Translations under genes and position numbers: made by a program | Notes under the pieces: model-generated | The model's input: only the letters and a program-made list of their open reading frames with translations | The model's database searches: none | Told to the model about the DNA's origin: nothing | Shown here: positions 1-8,098 of the stretch, piece after piece | Layout of the letters: the number at the start of each line of letters is the position of its first letter | How positions within the stretch are numbered: the first letter of the stretch is position 1 | DNA from: Methylococcaceae bacterium UBA1147 | GTDB lineage: Bacteria; Pseudomonadota; Gammaproteobacteria; Methylococcales; UBA1147 | Assembly: GCA_002311315.1 (NCBI GenBank) | Contig: DBZZ01000022.1 | Coordinates: forward strand, 2,312-29,455 | Reading direction: 5' to 3' | Length of the DNA stretch: 27,144 nt

Positions 1-1199
1 AGATCAGGGAACAGATCAAAGGGATCCTTTGCACAGTGCAAACCGTCCCGGTTATAGATGTGAATCCCTTTCTGGGTAGTCTGGATCCGAAAGCTCGGGT
101 CGCGGATATCTTTTGCCAGGTCAGAGATTTCCTGTTCCGAGTAGGGGAACGGTGAGCATTCATGTAGAGCCATCAGGCCATTGTCGATATGCTTAGGCAG
201 GGTGTTCGCGCACTTGGCGGCGAACATGATGCGCCTGGCACGGTCTGTTTCACGAATGGCTTTGCAGGCATGCTCGCTGACCTGAGTCGCAAGGATATTC
301 TTGATATCCAGTTCGGAACACATCCCGATCAGCAGGGCATTCATACCAGCCGTATCGGCGTGAGTCAATTCTGTCAGGTTGCCGATCCCCATCAGTATCT
401 CAGTGCCGGGATGGCGTTTACGAACCTCGCTGTAGCGAGTGACCGAGTCAACGAAGCCGAAATGGATCGGGTCGAGAATCGGGTCAAGCAGAAATCCCCT
501 GCCTGTTCGGGAAAGAGTTTCCGCAGCCCGGTCCAGGGAATCCAGATCGCCATGTGTCGAGGGGATGAGGATCGGTGTTGTTCCCACTTCTTCAGTGATC
601 CACAGGTTGTTTTCGTCCAGACTGAGCATGTAGTCGGCCCCGGCCCTGCCTCCCCGGACAAGGTCGTCATCGTCAAGGGAATCAATGCTGACTGTGAATC
701 CTTCGTCTTTCAGGGTTCGGATCGCTTCTTCCAGGTGAGGGAACGGGGTATCCGGAAGACAGCCGACGTCGATGATGTCCGCCCCTTCCGAAGCGTAATG
801 CGAGGCTCTTTCAACGATTTCGTTGATTTCAAGCTGCGGTGCGTCGGTAATCTCGGCGAAAATCCGCAGCGTGTATTTGTCCAGATTCGCTTTCTGATGC
901 GTTTTGCCGAAGTAGGCCGGCAGGTCCTTCAGTTCCTTGGGCCCGCGTTCGAACGGGACATTGAACTGGGCGGACAGCTTTTCGATGTTACCTAGGCAAC
1001 GGCCCGGCAGAACAACCCGGTCGGCACCGAAGGTATCGGTCAGTCGCCGCAAAATCATCTCGGCGGTCATCAATGCCGCGACGCTGATGCCAAGTGTGTG
1101 GACCGTGTAGGTGAATTTGTCGGAGTGGATCTGGTCCAGTATCTGGCCCAGCTGTTTCCGGGCCAGTTTGCCGGTAAGAAACAGGATATGTTCAGCCAT
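1..1199 (-). CDS. DUF6513 dihydropteroate synthase-like protein (partial, 3' end outside window)
   Basis: An uninterrupted minus-strand frame begins at ATG 1199 (MAEHILFLTGKLARKQ) and runs off the left edge after about 399 codons. The stretch DIIDVGCLPD (residues 141-150) resembles the DIIDVGxxS/T signature of dihydropteroate synthase, and SIDSLDDDD and LSLDEN follow as in the barrel strands of pterin-binding enzymes. DUF6513 proteins of this type are known from H4MPT gene clusters of methylotrophs. From that I infer a role in building the H4MPT pterin, acting as a DHPS analogue that joins the pterin to the aryl side chain; the exact reaction is not visible here. It is divergent from fhcB, with a 300-nt gap. 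A TGn-TATAAT extended -10 lies about 75 nt upstream of the start. The C terminus is missing only because the window ends. Confidence 0.85.
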   Translation of the reverse strand, partial: MAEHILFLTGKLARKQLGQILDQIHSDKFTYTVHTLGISVAALMTAEMILRRLTDTFGADRVVLPGRCLGNIEKLSAQFNVPFERGPKELKDLPAYFGKTHQKANLDKYTLRIFAEITDAPQLEINEIVERASHYASEGADIIDVGCLPDTPFPHLEEAIRTLKDEGFTVSIDSLDDDDLVRGGRAGADYMLSLDENNLWITEEVGTTPILIPSTHGDLDSLDRAAETLSRTGRGFLLDPILDPIHFGFVDSVTRYSEVRKRHPGTEILMGIGNLTELTHADTAGMNALLIGMCSELDIKNILATQVSEHACKAIRETDRARRIMFAAKCANTLPKHIDNGLMALHECSPFPYSEQEISDLAKDIRDPSFRIQTTQKGIHIYNRDGLHCAKDPFDLFPD

Positions 1200-1499
1200 C
1201 AGGCCTGCTCAGGGAAGTACAGTTCAGAGTCCCGCAGGAATACCTGATCAGGACCCCCTGGAGAAAACGATGGAATTATAACAATACGGGTGTTTTAATC
1301 CTATTCGCTGCGGGATCTTGGTATGCAGCGATCGATGGCCTGGAGAATCCCGGGATGGATCCGTTCTGGTTTTTTCCTTGTTTGCCATGGGGGCACGAAG
1401 AAAGTTAAGATGGTCAGTTTACTCTCGGGCTGCCTCTATGTTGGCCTACGGTATTTATCTCGCTTCGTTTCACAACAAAGGAACACACTTTAAATCGAT
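1200..1499. other. Divergent intergenic region between DUF6513 and fhcB
   Basis: This 300-nt gap separates two divergent C1 genes. Apart from the minus-strand extended -10 at 1275-1283, I see no convincing sigma70 promoter for fhcB. An AAAGGA at 1477-1482 lies about 17 nt before the fhcB ATG, too far for a normal ribosome binding site. A 61-codon open frame (1318-1503) is low in complexity, resembles nothing I know, overlaps the fhcB start and has no ribosome site; I do not call it. Confidence 0.5.
1275..1283 (-). promoter_or_regulatory. Extended -10 promoter for the DUF6513 gene
   Basis: Read on the minus strand this is TGTTATAAT, a perfect TATAAT preceded by TGn. No good -35 hexamer lies 17 nt further up, which fits an extended -10 promoter. 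Transcription would start near 1268 and give a leader of roughly 70 nt. Confidence 0.5.
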
Positions 1500-2783
1500 A
1501 TGACTGAAATTAGTGACAATGGGGTATTTGAAGAGGTGCCCAGTCCATTTTGCGGTGTTGGTACCGATGATCTTGCAATCAAGGTGGTCGGCAAGGTGGT
1601 CAAGGTGATTAAGAATGGATGCCGGGTAAACACGCCAGCATTTGAGCAGCCAATCGGTGATATTAGACCCCGGGTTGAAGGCAAGAAGGTGAGCCTGAAA
1701 GTAGCGATTGATCGCGCAGCGAATTTGCTCCGGAAAGCGCAGTTGCCTCTTTTTGGTGGGTTGGCGACAGATGTCAATGGCATGAGGGAGACTTTAGCTC
1801 TTGCCGATAGGACAGGTGCGATTGTTGACAACATGAACTTTGAAAAGGCGTTGCGGAACTTTCGCGTTGTCCATGATTCGGGCTGGATCAACACCACTCT
1901 CGCCGAAGTCAAGAACCGTTGCGATTTGCTGGTGGTGGTCGGCTGTGACATCGAGGCCCTTTTCCCGAGATTTTTCGAACGTTATCTCTGGACCGAGGAC
2001 TGTATGTTTCTCGACGACCCTGGGCATCGTACGGTCGTCTACCTGGGCAAGGGACCGTCGGGTCCAGCGTCTAAGTCGCCTTCCGGCAAGCCGGCGAAAG
2101 TACTGGCTTGTCCGAATGCTGATCTGCCCGAAGTTCTTGCAGTCCTGCGGGCGCTAGTCAAGGGAAACAGTCTGGACATTACGGGGGTTGGGGGAATATC
2201 GGTGGGTGAACTTCAGCGGCTTGCCATGCAGCTGAAAAAAGCTCGTTACGGAGTCGTAACCTGGGCGGCCGGTGCGATGGAATTTTCCAATGCTGATCTG
2301 ACGGTCGAGACAATTTGTCAAATGATCAAGGAACTGAACGTCACCACGCGGTGTTCAGGGCTTCCGCTCGGTGGCAAGAATGGAGATCAGACTTCATACC
2401 AGGTCGCGGGATGGCAGACTGGTTTCCCATCGAGGATTGATTTTTCCGCAGGTTTTCCTGAGTACGATCCTTATCTGAACTCGATAGAGAGCCGACTGGC
2501 CGATGGTTCCGGAGATTTGTTGTTGTGGGTTTCCGCTTTCGATGCGGAAGCGACTCCGCCGACGACCAGACTTCCGAGGATTGTACTGGGCCGCTCCGGG
2601 ATGAAATTCGAGAAAGAACCCGAGGTTTTCATTCCCATCGGTACCCCGGGTATCGATCACAGCGGTCATGCCTACCGGACAGACAACGTCGTGGCTCTGC
2701 GTCTGCCCAAGCTGCGGGAGTCGTCGCTTCCCGCGACTTCAGACATTCTAGCTGCCATTGAACAAGCTTTGCAGGAAACCTGA
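1500..2783 (+). CDS. fhcB: Formyltransferase/hydrolase complex subunit B (FhcB; formylmethanofuran dehydrogenase B-like)
   Basis: A 427-residue homologue of archaeal FwdB/FmdB. In methylotrophs FhcB has no redox function: the complex hydrolyses formyl-methylofuran to formate and does not oxidise it. The sequence fits this. The N-terminal 4Fe-4S motif of FwdB, of the form CPFCxxxCDD, appears as SPFCGVGTDD (residues 15-24), so two of the three cysteines there are lost. Cys41 in NGCRV remains at the place of the former metal-ligand Cys. Later stretches typical of the family include GCDIEALFPRFFER, CSGLPLGGKNGDQTSYQVAG and GTPGIDHSGHAYRTDNV. The only usable start is ATG 1500, since an in-frame stop lies 9 nt upstream. 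It is the first gene of fhcBADC, and fhcA follows after 5 nt. Confidence 0.95.
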   Translation: MTEISDNGVFEEVPSPFCGVGTDDLAIKVVGKVVKVIKNGCRVNTPAFEQPIGDIRPRVEGKKVSLKVAIDRAANLLRKAQLPLFGGLATDVNGMRETLALADRTGAIVDNMNFEKALRNFRVVHDSGWINTTLAEVKNRCDLLVVVGCDIEALFPRFFERYLWTEDCMFLDDPGHRTVVYLGKGPSGPASKSPSGKPAKVLACPNADLPEVLAVLRALVKGNSLDITGVGGISVGELQRLAMQLKKARYGVVTWAAGAMEFSNADLTVETICQMIKELNVTTRCSGLPLGGKNGDQTSYQVAGWQTGFPSRIDFSAGFPEYDPYLNSIESRLADGSGDLLLWVSAFDAEATPPTTRLPRIVLGRSGMKFEKEPEVFIPIGTPGIDHSGHAYRTDNVVALRLPKLRESSLPATSDILAAIEQALQET

Positions 2784-2788
2784 TCGTT

Positions 2789-4456
2789 ATGCTGATTAAA
2801 CTAGCTGGGGGGACCGTTTACGACCCGAAACACGGGGTAAACGGCGAAATCCGCGATATCTTTGTCCAGGATGGCCGGGTCGTAGAAAAACCATCGGATT
2901 TAAAAATCAATGCAGAGTATGACTTGAGCGGCAAGGTGGTCATGGCGGGCGCTATCGATCTGCATACCCATATTGGTGGCGGCAAGGTCAATATTGCAAG
3001 GACCCTGATGCCGGAAGACCATCGGGCTGATCCCGTGCACCGGACCGAATTGACCCGCTCTGGGTGCGGCCATGCTGCCCCCAGCACTATGGTAACCGGT
3101 TACCGCTACGCAGAAATGGGCTATACAGCCGGGTTCGAACCCGCGTTGCTGCCGATCAATGCCCGGCAGGCGCACATGGAGATGGGTGATATTCCCATAC
3201 TGGACAAGGGTGGCTACGTCATGCTGGGCAGCGATGACTTTCTTTTGCGGTTGATGGCGGAAAAGAAAGATCAGAAAGCCATTAACGATTATGTCGCCTG
3301 GACGATGGTCGCGGCGCAGGCCATTGGGGTAAAGGTCGTGAACCCAGGAGGAATCAACGCCTTCAAATTCAACCAGCGCAAACTCGATCTAGACGAAAAT
3401 GGTCCGCACTACGGCGTTTCTCCAAGGGAAATACTGCTCTGTCTGGCCACCGCAATCAAGGAGCTCGGAGTGACGCATCCGCTGCATATTCATGGGTGCA
3501 ATCTCGGGGTTCCCGGTAACAAGGATACTACCCTAAACACCATCCGAGGATTGGAAGGTCTGCCGGCGCACTTGACGCATATCCAGTTTCACAGCTACGG
3601 AAACGAAGGGGACTTCAAGTTTTCTTCGGGTGCTGCGGAAATTGCCGAGCTTGTCAATGCAAACAAGAACATTTCGATCGACGTAGGCCAGGTCATGTTT
3701 GGGCAGACGGTGACGGCGTCCGGGGACAACATGCGCCAGTTTGCCAATAACCATCATGCGGACCCAAAGAAATGGGTGTGCATGGACATCGAATGTGACG
3801 CGGGGTGCGGTGTTGTGCCATTCAGGTACAAGGACCAGAATTTCGTCAATGCCCTGCAATGGGCGATCGGTCTGGAAACCTTCCTGCTGGTCGATGACCC
3901 CTGGAGAGTTTTTCTGACCACAGATCACCCGAACGGGGCACCCTTTACGACCTACCCGCATTTAATCCGCCTTTTGATGGACAAGAGTTTCCGTCAGGAT
4001 ATGTTGCAGACAATCAACCCGAGTGCCGCGGCAATGACAATCCTGGGTTCGATCGACCGGGAGTATTCCCTCTATGAGATTGCGGTGATGACCCGTGCCG
4101 GAGCCGCCAGGATCCTTGGGCTGCAGGACCGCGGGCACCTGGGGGCAGGTGCTGCAGCGGATATTACCGTGTATACCCCGCACGAAGATAAGCAGAGAAT
4201 GTTCGAGAAACCCGATTTTGTTTTCAAGGATGGTGAGTTAGTCGTTCGTGATGGCGAGATCGTGAAGGTTACCTGGGGGACCACGCACGTTGTGCGCCCC
4301 GAATTCGACAATGGTATCGAGAAGTTGCTCAAGCCTTATTTCGATCGTTACCTGACGATGAAACTGGGTAATTTCAAAATTTACAATGACGAGATTACCG
4401 AGGATGGTCGGGGTAGCCTTACGGAGCATCCCTTGCAGTTCGGAGGGGCCGCATGA
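2789..4456 (+). CDS. fhcA: Formyltransferase/hydrolase complex subunit A (FhcA; formylmethanofuran hydrolase)
   Basis: A 555-residue amidohydrolase-fold protein homologous to FwdA/FmdA. It hydrolyses formyl-methylofuran to formate in the cytoplasm. Metal-site motifs of the superfamily are intact: HTH in DLHTHIGGGK (His59 and His61), a Lys in GGINAFKFNQ (the probable carboxylated lysine region), HIHGCN, THIQFHSYG, and the Asp in TTDHPNGAP. GAGAAADITVY near the C terminus is the usual amidohydrolase closing strand. The length fits the family. ATG 2789 lies 5 nt after fhcB, and the stop overlaps the fhcD start as ATGA, so translation is probably coupled. Nothing suggests loss of catalysis. Confidence 0.96.
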   Translation: MLIKLAGGTVYDPKHGVNGEIRDIFVQDGRVVEKPSDLKINAEYDLSGKVVMAGAIDLHTHIGGGKVNIARTLMPEDHRADPVHRTELTRSGCGHAAPSTMVTGYRYAEMGYTAGFEPALLPINARQAHMEMGDIPILDKGGYVMLGSDDFLLRLMAEKKDQKAINDYVAWTMVAAQAIGVKVVNPGGINAFKFNQRKLDLDENGPHYGVSPREILLCLATAIKELGVTHPLHIHGCNLGVPGNKDTTLNTIRGLEGLPAHLTHIQFHSYGNEGDFKFSSGAAEIAELVNANKNISIDVGQVMFGQTVTASGDNMRQFANNHHADPKKWVCMDIECDAGCGVVPFRYKDQNFVNALQWAIGLETFLLVDDPWRVFLTTDHPNGAPFTTYPHLIRLLMDKSFRQDMLQTINPSAAAMTILGSIDREYSLYEIAVMTRAGAARILGLQDRGHLGAGAAADITVYTPHEDKQRMFEKPDFVFKDGELVVRDGEIVKVTWGTTHVVRPEFDNGIEKLLKPYFDRYLTMKLGNFKIYNDEITEDGRGSLTEHPLQFGGAA

Positions 4457-5349
4457 TTATCAACGGGGTAACGATCGACGAGACATTTGCCGAGGCTTTC
4501 TCGATGAAAGCAACGCGAATCATTATCACCGCGCACAATTCCAAGTGGGCGATGATTTCTGCGCAGGCCATGACAGGTATGGCAACCTCTGTGATTGGCT
4601 GTGGTTGCGAAGCTGGGATCGAACGGACACTGACACCCTTTGAAACACCCGATGGACGCCCCGGGGTTTCGGTAATGATTTTTGCGACCGGCAGAAAGGC
4701 TTTGGCAAAGCAGCTTGAAAACAGAGTGGGGCAGTGCGTACTGACATCGCCTACTTCGGCCGTTTATGCTGGAATTGACGGCGGTGTAGCCCTGCCGCTG
4801 GGAAAGAACCTGCGTTATTTCGGCGATGGCTACCAGATGTCCAAACAGATCGGTGGTAAGCGGTACTGGCGAATCCCGGTCATGGACGGAGAGTTTCTTG
4901 CCGAAGAATCCACGGGGATGAAAGAAGCGATTGGAGGGGGTAATTTTCTGATCCTGGCGGAATCGCAACCACAGGCGCTAGCCGCCTGTGATGCAGCCAT
5001 CGAAGTCATGGAACGGGTTCGCAACGTGATTCTGCCTTTTCCCGGCGGGGTGGTTGGTTCTGGATCCAAGGTTGGATCCAAATACAAGGCTCTTGGCGCT
5101 TCGACCAACGATGCCTTCTGTCCGACCCTGAAGGGGAAGACCAATACTGAGCTGGGTCCTGAAATCGAATCGGTCATGGAAATCGTCATAGACGGGCTGA
5201 CCGAGGAAGACATCAGTCAGGCGATGCGGATGGGTATAGAGGCCGTCTGCAACCTGGGCACCGGAAACGGTGTCAGGCGCATCACCGCCGGGAACTATGG
5301 CGGCAAGCTGGGTCCTTACCATTTCCATTTGAGAGAGATTATGTCATGA
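4453..5349 (+). CDS. fhcD: Formylmethanofuran--tetrahydromethanopterin formyltransferase (FhcD/Ftr)
   Basis: A 298-residue protein of the Ftr family that transfers formyl between H4MPT and the methanofuran-type carrier. In this pathway it runs from formyl-H4MPT to methylofuran, feeding FhcA. Recognisable stretches are INGVTIDETFAEAF at the N terminus, ATSVIGCGCEAGIE, TPDGRPGVSVMIFATG, LPFPGGVVGSGSKVGSKYK and the C-terminal AGNYGGKLGPYHFHLREI. The length matches the usual 297-300 residues. ATG 4453 overlaps the fhcA stop by 4 nt, and its own TGA overlaps the ATG of fhcC in the same way. Confidence 0.97.
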   Translation: MIINGVTIDETFAEAFSMKATRIIITAHNSKWAMISAQAMTGMATSVIGCGCEAGIERTLTPFETPDGRPGVSVMIFATGRKALAKQLENRVGQCVLTSPTSAVYAGIDGGVALPLGKNLRYFGDGYQMSKQIGGKRYWRIPVMDGEFLAEESTGMKEAIGGGNFLILAESQPQALAACDAAIEVMERVRNVILPFPGGVVGSGSKVGSKYKALGASTNDAFCPTLKGKTNTELGPEIESVMEIVIDGLTEEDISQAMRMGIEAVCNLGTGNGVRRITAGNYGGKLGPYHFHLREIMS

Positions 5350-6161
5350 GCATTCTGACGTTTACCCTGAGAAATAGGCCGGATCAGAGGGTCGATATGT
5401 CGCCTTTGACTGGCAACATGCTGCAGGACATGCAAATCGAAGACATCAGAAAACTGACCTTGCGGTGCGGAAAGCATAAGATCGAAGTGGCGCAACTATT
5501 CGACATTTACGGCGATCCTGGCGAGGAATTTATTATTCGCAACAGTTGTAACAAACTGGATTATATTGGCCGAGAGCAGAAATCAGGTGAGATTTCCGTT
5601 GAAGGGGATGCAGGCGCCTATCTGGGCATGAGCATGACCGGTGGAAAAATTACTGTCATTGGTAGTGTGGGGATCTTTGCGGCCTGTGAAATGAAAGGCG
5701 GTCAGATAGAAATCAAGGGCAATACTGGCGACTTCCTGGGCGGTCCACTGCCTGGCAATCAGCAGGGCATGAAGGGTGGGATCGTTCTTGTGAAGGGAAA
5801 CGTTGGCCAACGCGCAGGTGACAAGATGCGCCGGGGAATGATCCTGGTAGAAGGCAATGCCGATGACTACTGTGGCAGCAGGATGACGGCAGGGACTATT
5901 GCGGTGATGGGCAATACCGGCCGTTATCTTGGTTACGGGATGAAGCGAGGCACGCTTCTGTTATGGAACCGCCCCGATATTCCACCAACTTTCAACGATT
6001 GTGGCTCCCATACGCTGACCTTTCTCTCTCTGTTTTTTGCTTCTATCCGTGGTCTCGAAAGCAAGTTTTCCGATCCGGTCGCCGTATTCAATCGTGTCCA
6101 TCGATGGGGCGGTGATATGTCCAGTTCCGGACGGGGAGAACTTCTGATCAAGATCGGCTGA
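5346..6161 (+). CDS. fhcC: Formyltransferase/hydrolase complex subunit C (FhcC)
   Basis: A 271-residue homologue of FwdC/FmdC and of the C-terminal domain of glutamate synthase. Residues about 75-200 hold a series of Gly-rich turns (GDAGAYLGMSMTGG, GNTGDFLGG, GNVGQRAGDKMRRG, GNADDYCGSRMTAG, GNTGRYLGYGMKRG) that form a right-handed beta-helix. In the family this subunit is a structural scaffold between FhcA/FhcD and FhcB, with no catalytic role. It is the last gene of fhcBADC and starts inside the fhcD stop (ATGA overlap). The order B-A-D-C and the overlaps support one four-subunit transcript. The converging fae-like gene lies 121 nt beyond. Confidence 0.95.
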   Translation: MSILTFTLRNRPDQRVDMSPLTGNMLQDMQIEDIRKLTLRCGKHKIEVAQLFDIYGDPGEEFIIRNSCNKLDYIGREQKSGEISVEGDAGAYLGMSMTGGKITVIGSVGIFAACEMKGGQIEIKGNTGDFLGGPLPGNQQGMKGGIVLVKGNVGQRAGDKMRRGMILVEGNADDYCGSRMTAGTIAVMGNTGRYLGYGMKRGTLLLWNRPDIPPTFNDCGSHTLTFLSLFFASIRGLESKFSDPVAVFNRVHRWGGDMSSSGRGELLIKIG

Positions 6162-6182
6162 GAACTTTTCGATGGCAGGCGG

Positions 6183-6210
6183 CTAACCACCTGACACCGT
6201 GTCCGGTTAG
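6183..6210 (+). other. Inverted repeat after fhcC
   Basis: CTAACC (6183-6188) and GGTTAG (6205-6210) flank an inner GACAC/GTGTC pair. The hairpin begins about 20 nt after the fhcC stop but lacks a T-run, so it could protect the 3' end or be a weak terminator. Confidence 0.35.
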
Positions 6211-6221
6211 TCATCGGCAAA

Positions 6222-6256
6222 CAAAAAGCGTGTCCCGCATTTTCTCGAGACACGCT
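6222..6256 (-). terminator. Rho-independent terminator of the fae-like gene
   Basis: On the minus strand an 11-bp stem (AGCGTGTCTCG / CGGGACACGCT, one G-U pair) closes an 8-nt loop and is followed by TTTTTGTTT. It lies 26 nt after the stop of the fae-like gene and stops it from running into fhcC. Confidence 0.85.
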
Positions 6257-6282
6257 CGGTCATGATTGATGGAACAGCGGTT

Positions 6283-6831
6283 CTAGATTTTTCCGTCCAG
6301 ACCCATCTGGTAGTATTTGTGCGTGATCTGGTCCTGATTTTCTAGTAACCAGTCAATATCAGGCTGGTTTCCCATGGCTTTTCGGATCGATTCTTTCATT
6401 GCCTTGCGGTGAATTTCAAAAAGGATCTTGTGATCTAGATTGTCATCTGTGACAACGCTCGGATTCAACCAGACGGACACAATGATTCCAAGGTCGTTGG
6501 CCTTTTCTTTCGGAATGTAGCCCTCACGAACGGCATCCAGGACACCGTTGGCAATTGCGGCCTGTACAGTGCCCATGAGAATGTTGGTATACCGATTATT
6601 CTTTACCGTGACCTTGCTGACCATCAAGGTCACAGGGCGCACCTGGATGTCGGTGTTCAGTATCGCAAAAACCTTGGAATGGCCTTTTGCTTGGTCTCCC
6701 GTTAATGTGGCTAAGGCGATTCCAACCGGGCCATCCAGTTCACCGATGATGACCTCGGGTTCGGCCGCGGTGCCTGGAGGGCCACCGGCAACCAAGGCTT
6801 CACCGGTGCGCATGACTATACGTTCGCTCAT
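6283..6831 (-). CDS. Formaldehyde-activating enzyme (Fae) family protein, divergent paralogue
   Basis: A 182-residue protein of the Fae family. GEALV at residues 10-14, IIG at 28-30, NTDIQVRPVTLMVSKVTVKN, then the helix AVREGYIPKEKANDLGIIVSVWLNP match the Fae fold closely. Authentic Fae condenses formaldehyde with H4MPT to methylene-H4MPT. In the Fae sequences I recall, the segment before LIIG contains the proposed catalytic His (as AHIDLIIG). Here the equivalent is AEPEVIIG, so Glu24 replaces that His. The substrate-loop region NGLVNNKHGF is also changed, to TGDQAKGHSKV. It is therefore probably a Fae2/Fae3-type paralogue with a binding, sensing or altered catalytic role. ATG 6831 has AGGAG about 9 nt upstream. 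It is a single gene with its own terminator, next to fhcC and divergent from the radical SAM gene. Confidence 0.85.
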   Translation of the reverse strand: MSERIVMRTGEALVAGGPPGTAAEPEVIIGELDGPVGIALATLTGDQAKGHSKVFAILNTDIQVRPVTLMVSKVTVKNNRYTNILMGTVQAAIANGVLDAVREGYIPKEKANDLGIIVSVWLNPSVVTDDNLDHKILFEIHRKAMKESIRKAMGNQPDIDWLLENQDQITHKYYQMGLDGKI

Positions 6832-7023
6832 GAATCTTATCTCCTGATAATAACTGCTGAGACTGTTTCCCCTGGATCTGACAAATGCCCACTTGCGTTA
6901 AGGACTGAATCTTTTCCGAAAACAGCTGTAATTGCTGAAAATGAACCGCATAGAATACCATGGAGAGGGTGACCGCATAAAATGCTGCCTGCTCGGACAT
7001 TTAACAATGCCGAATCCCACGCT

Positions 7024-7884
7024 ATGAGTGAAAAAAAGAGGTTGCATACTCGGGACCACAGTCGAGACAGTGGGGGGCTTCGATATGTCTACCCCGTTGT
7101 ATCCCGGCGCGCAGGAGGAGTTTCAATCGGAATCAACCTGAATCCGAACGATGCCTGCAACTGGAGGTGCGTGTATTGCCAGGTTCCGGAACTGAAGCGA
7201 GGAAGTGCTCCGGATATTGACCGAAAAGTTCTGGAAGACGAGTTGAAGTGTTTCCTCGAGGATGTTCTGAAGTCGGACTTTTTCGAGCGTTATGGCGTGG
7301 ATCCAGAGTACCGGCACTTGCGCGATATTGCCATTTCCGGAAACGGAGAGCCGACCAGTGCCCGGGGCTTTGCGGAAATTATCGATCTGATCGGTTCGGT
7401 GATGGCGGATTATGATCTGGTGCCGCGCCTGAATCTGGTGCTGATTTCCAATGGCAGCCTCATCCACCAGGAATCGGTCCGGCAGGGGTTGATGCGTTTA
7501 GCGCGGTTGGGGGGTGAAATCTGGTTCAAGCTTGACTGTGTGACGGACGAAGGATTAACTCGAATCAACAACGCCGCTATATCGGTTGCTCGGGTTCGTG
7601 AAAATCTGCGGATCAGTTCAGTCTTGTGCCGGACCTGGGTGCAAACCTGCGTATTCGGATTCAAGGGGGAAATCATGTCAGCCCATGAGCGGCAGGCGTA
7701 TTTGGATTTTCTTCGCGGGGCCAAACAACCGGACAATCTTTTGAAAGGAGTCCTGCTCTACACTCTGGCACGGCCTTCCCAGCAACCGGAAAGTTCCCAA
7801 CTGACGGCAGCAGATCCTGAATGGATGCAGGAGTTTTCGCATGAAATCGAGGCTTTGGGTCTGGAGGTCAAGGTTAGTTCCTGA
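7024..7884 (+). CDS. Radical SAM protein of the methylotroph C1 island
   Basis: A 286-residue radical SAM enzyme. CNWRCVYC gives a CX3CX2C cluster motif (Cys45, Cys49, Cys52), followed by the SAM-binding stretch ISGNGEPTS (as GGEP in other members) and NLVLISNGSL. It looks closest to the COG0731/TYW1-like group, but it lacks a flavodoxin domain and its substrate is unknown. Its position beside fae-like and fhc suggests a part in making H4MPT or methylofuran; this is inference. The ATG at 6982 would add 14 residues and has GGAGAGG about 13 nt upstream. ATG 7024 starts nearer the conserved HTRDHSRD segment and is my choice, though its ribosome site is weak. A TAGAAT (6951-6956) could be the -10. 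Confidence 0.8.
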   Translation: MSEKKRLHTRDHSRDSGGLRYVYPVVSRRAGGVSIGINLNPNDACNWRCVYCQVPELKRGSAPDIDRKVLEDELKCFLEDVLKSDFFERYGVDPEYRHLRDIAISGNGEPTSARGFAEIIDLIGSVMADYDLVPRLNLVLISNGSLIHQESVRQGLMRLARLGGEIWFKLDCVTDEGLTRINNAAISVARVRENLRISSVLCRTWVQTCVFGFKGEIMSAHERQAYLDFLRGAKQPDNLLKGVLLYTLARPSQQPESSQLTAADPEWMQEFSHEIEALGLEVKVSS

Positions 7885-8011
7885 TCATCGTGGTCCGTCT
7901 TTGAGAGGTTTTTTTCGGAACTACATCGATCTACCGCTCTTGATCCCAGAAGTCATCGGGAAATGAGTCGGCCAAATGCGAATAGACTGGGAATTAAAAT
8001 ACCGATCACGG

Positions 8012-8017
8012 TAAAAT
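8012..8017 (+). promoter_or_regulatory. Possible -10 element of pyrG
   Basis: TAAAAT (five of six to consensus) lies about 80 nt before the pyrG ATG, just after the small palindrome ACCGATCACGGT. No good -35 is visible, so this is only a candidate. Confidence 0.3.
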
Positions 8018-8098
8018 GTGCGGTCGTTTTGTTTTACGGAATTGGATTCCTGCTACCCTGGGTTTCCTGCATTCTGCATTGGCGGGTTTGAATCTCAT

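Noticed and set aside
189..995. A 268-codon open frame on the + strand
   Set aside because: It is antisense to the DUF6513 gene, whose minus-strand translation shows recognisable family motifs. The + strand protein shows none.
1318..1503. A 61-codon open frame before fhcB
   Set aside because: It has no ribosome site, no recognisable motif, and overlaps the fhcB start.
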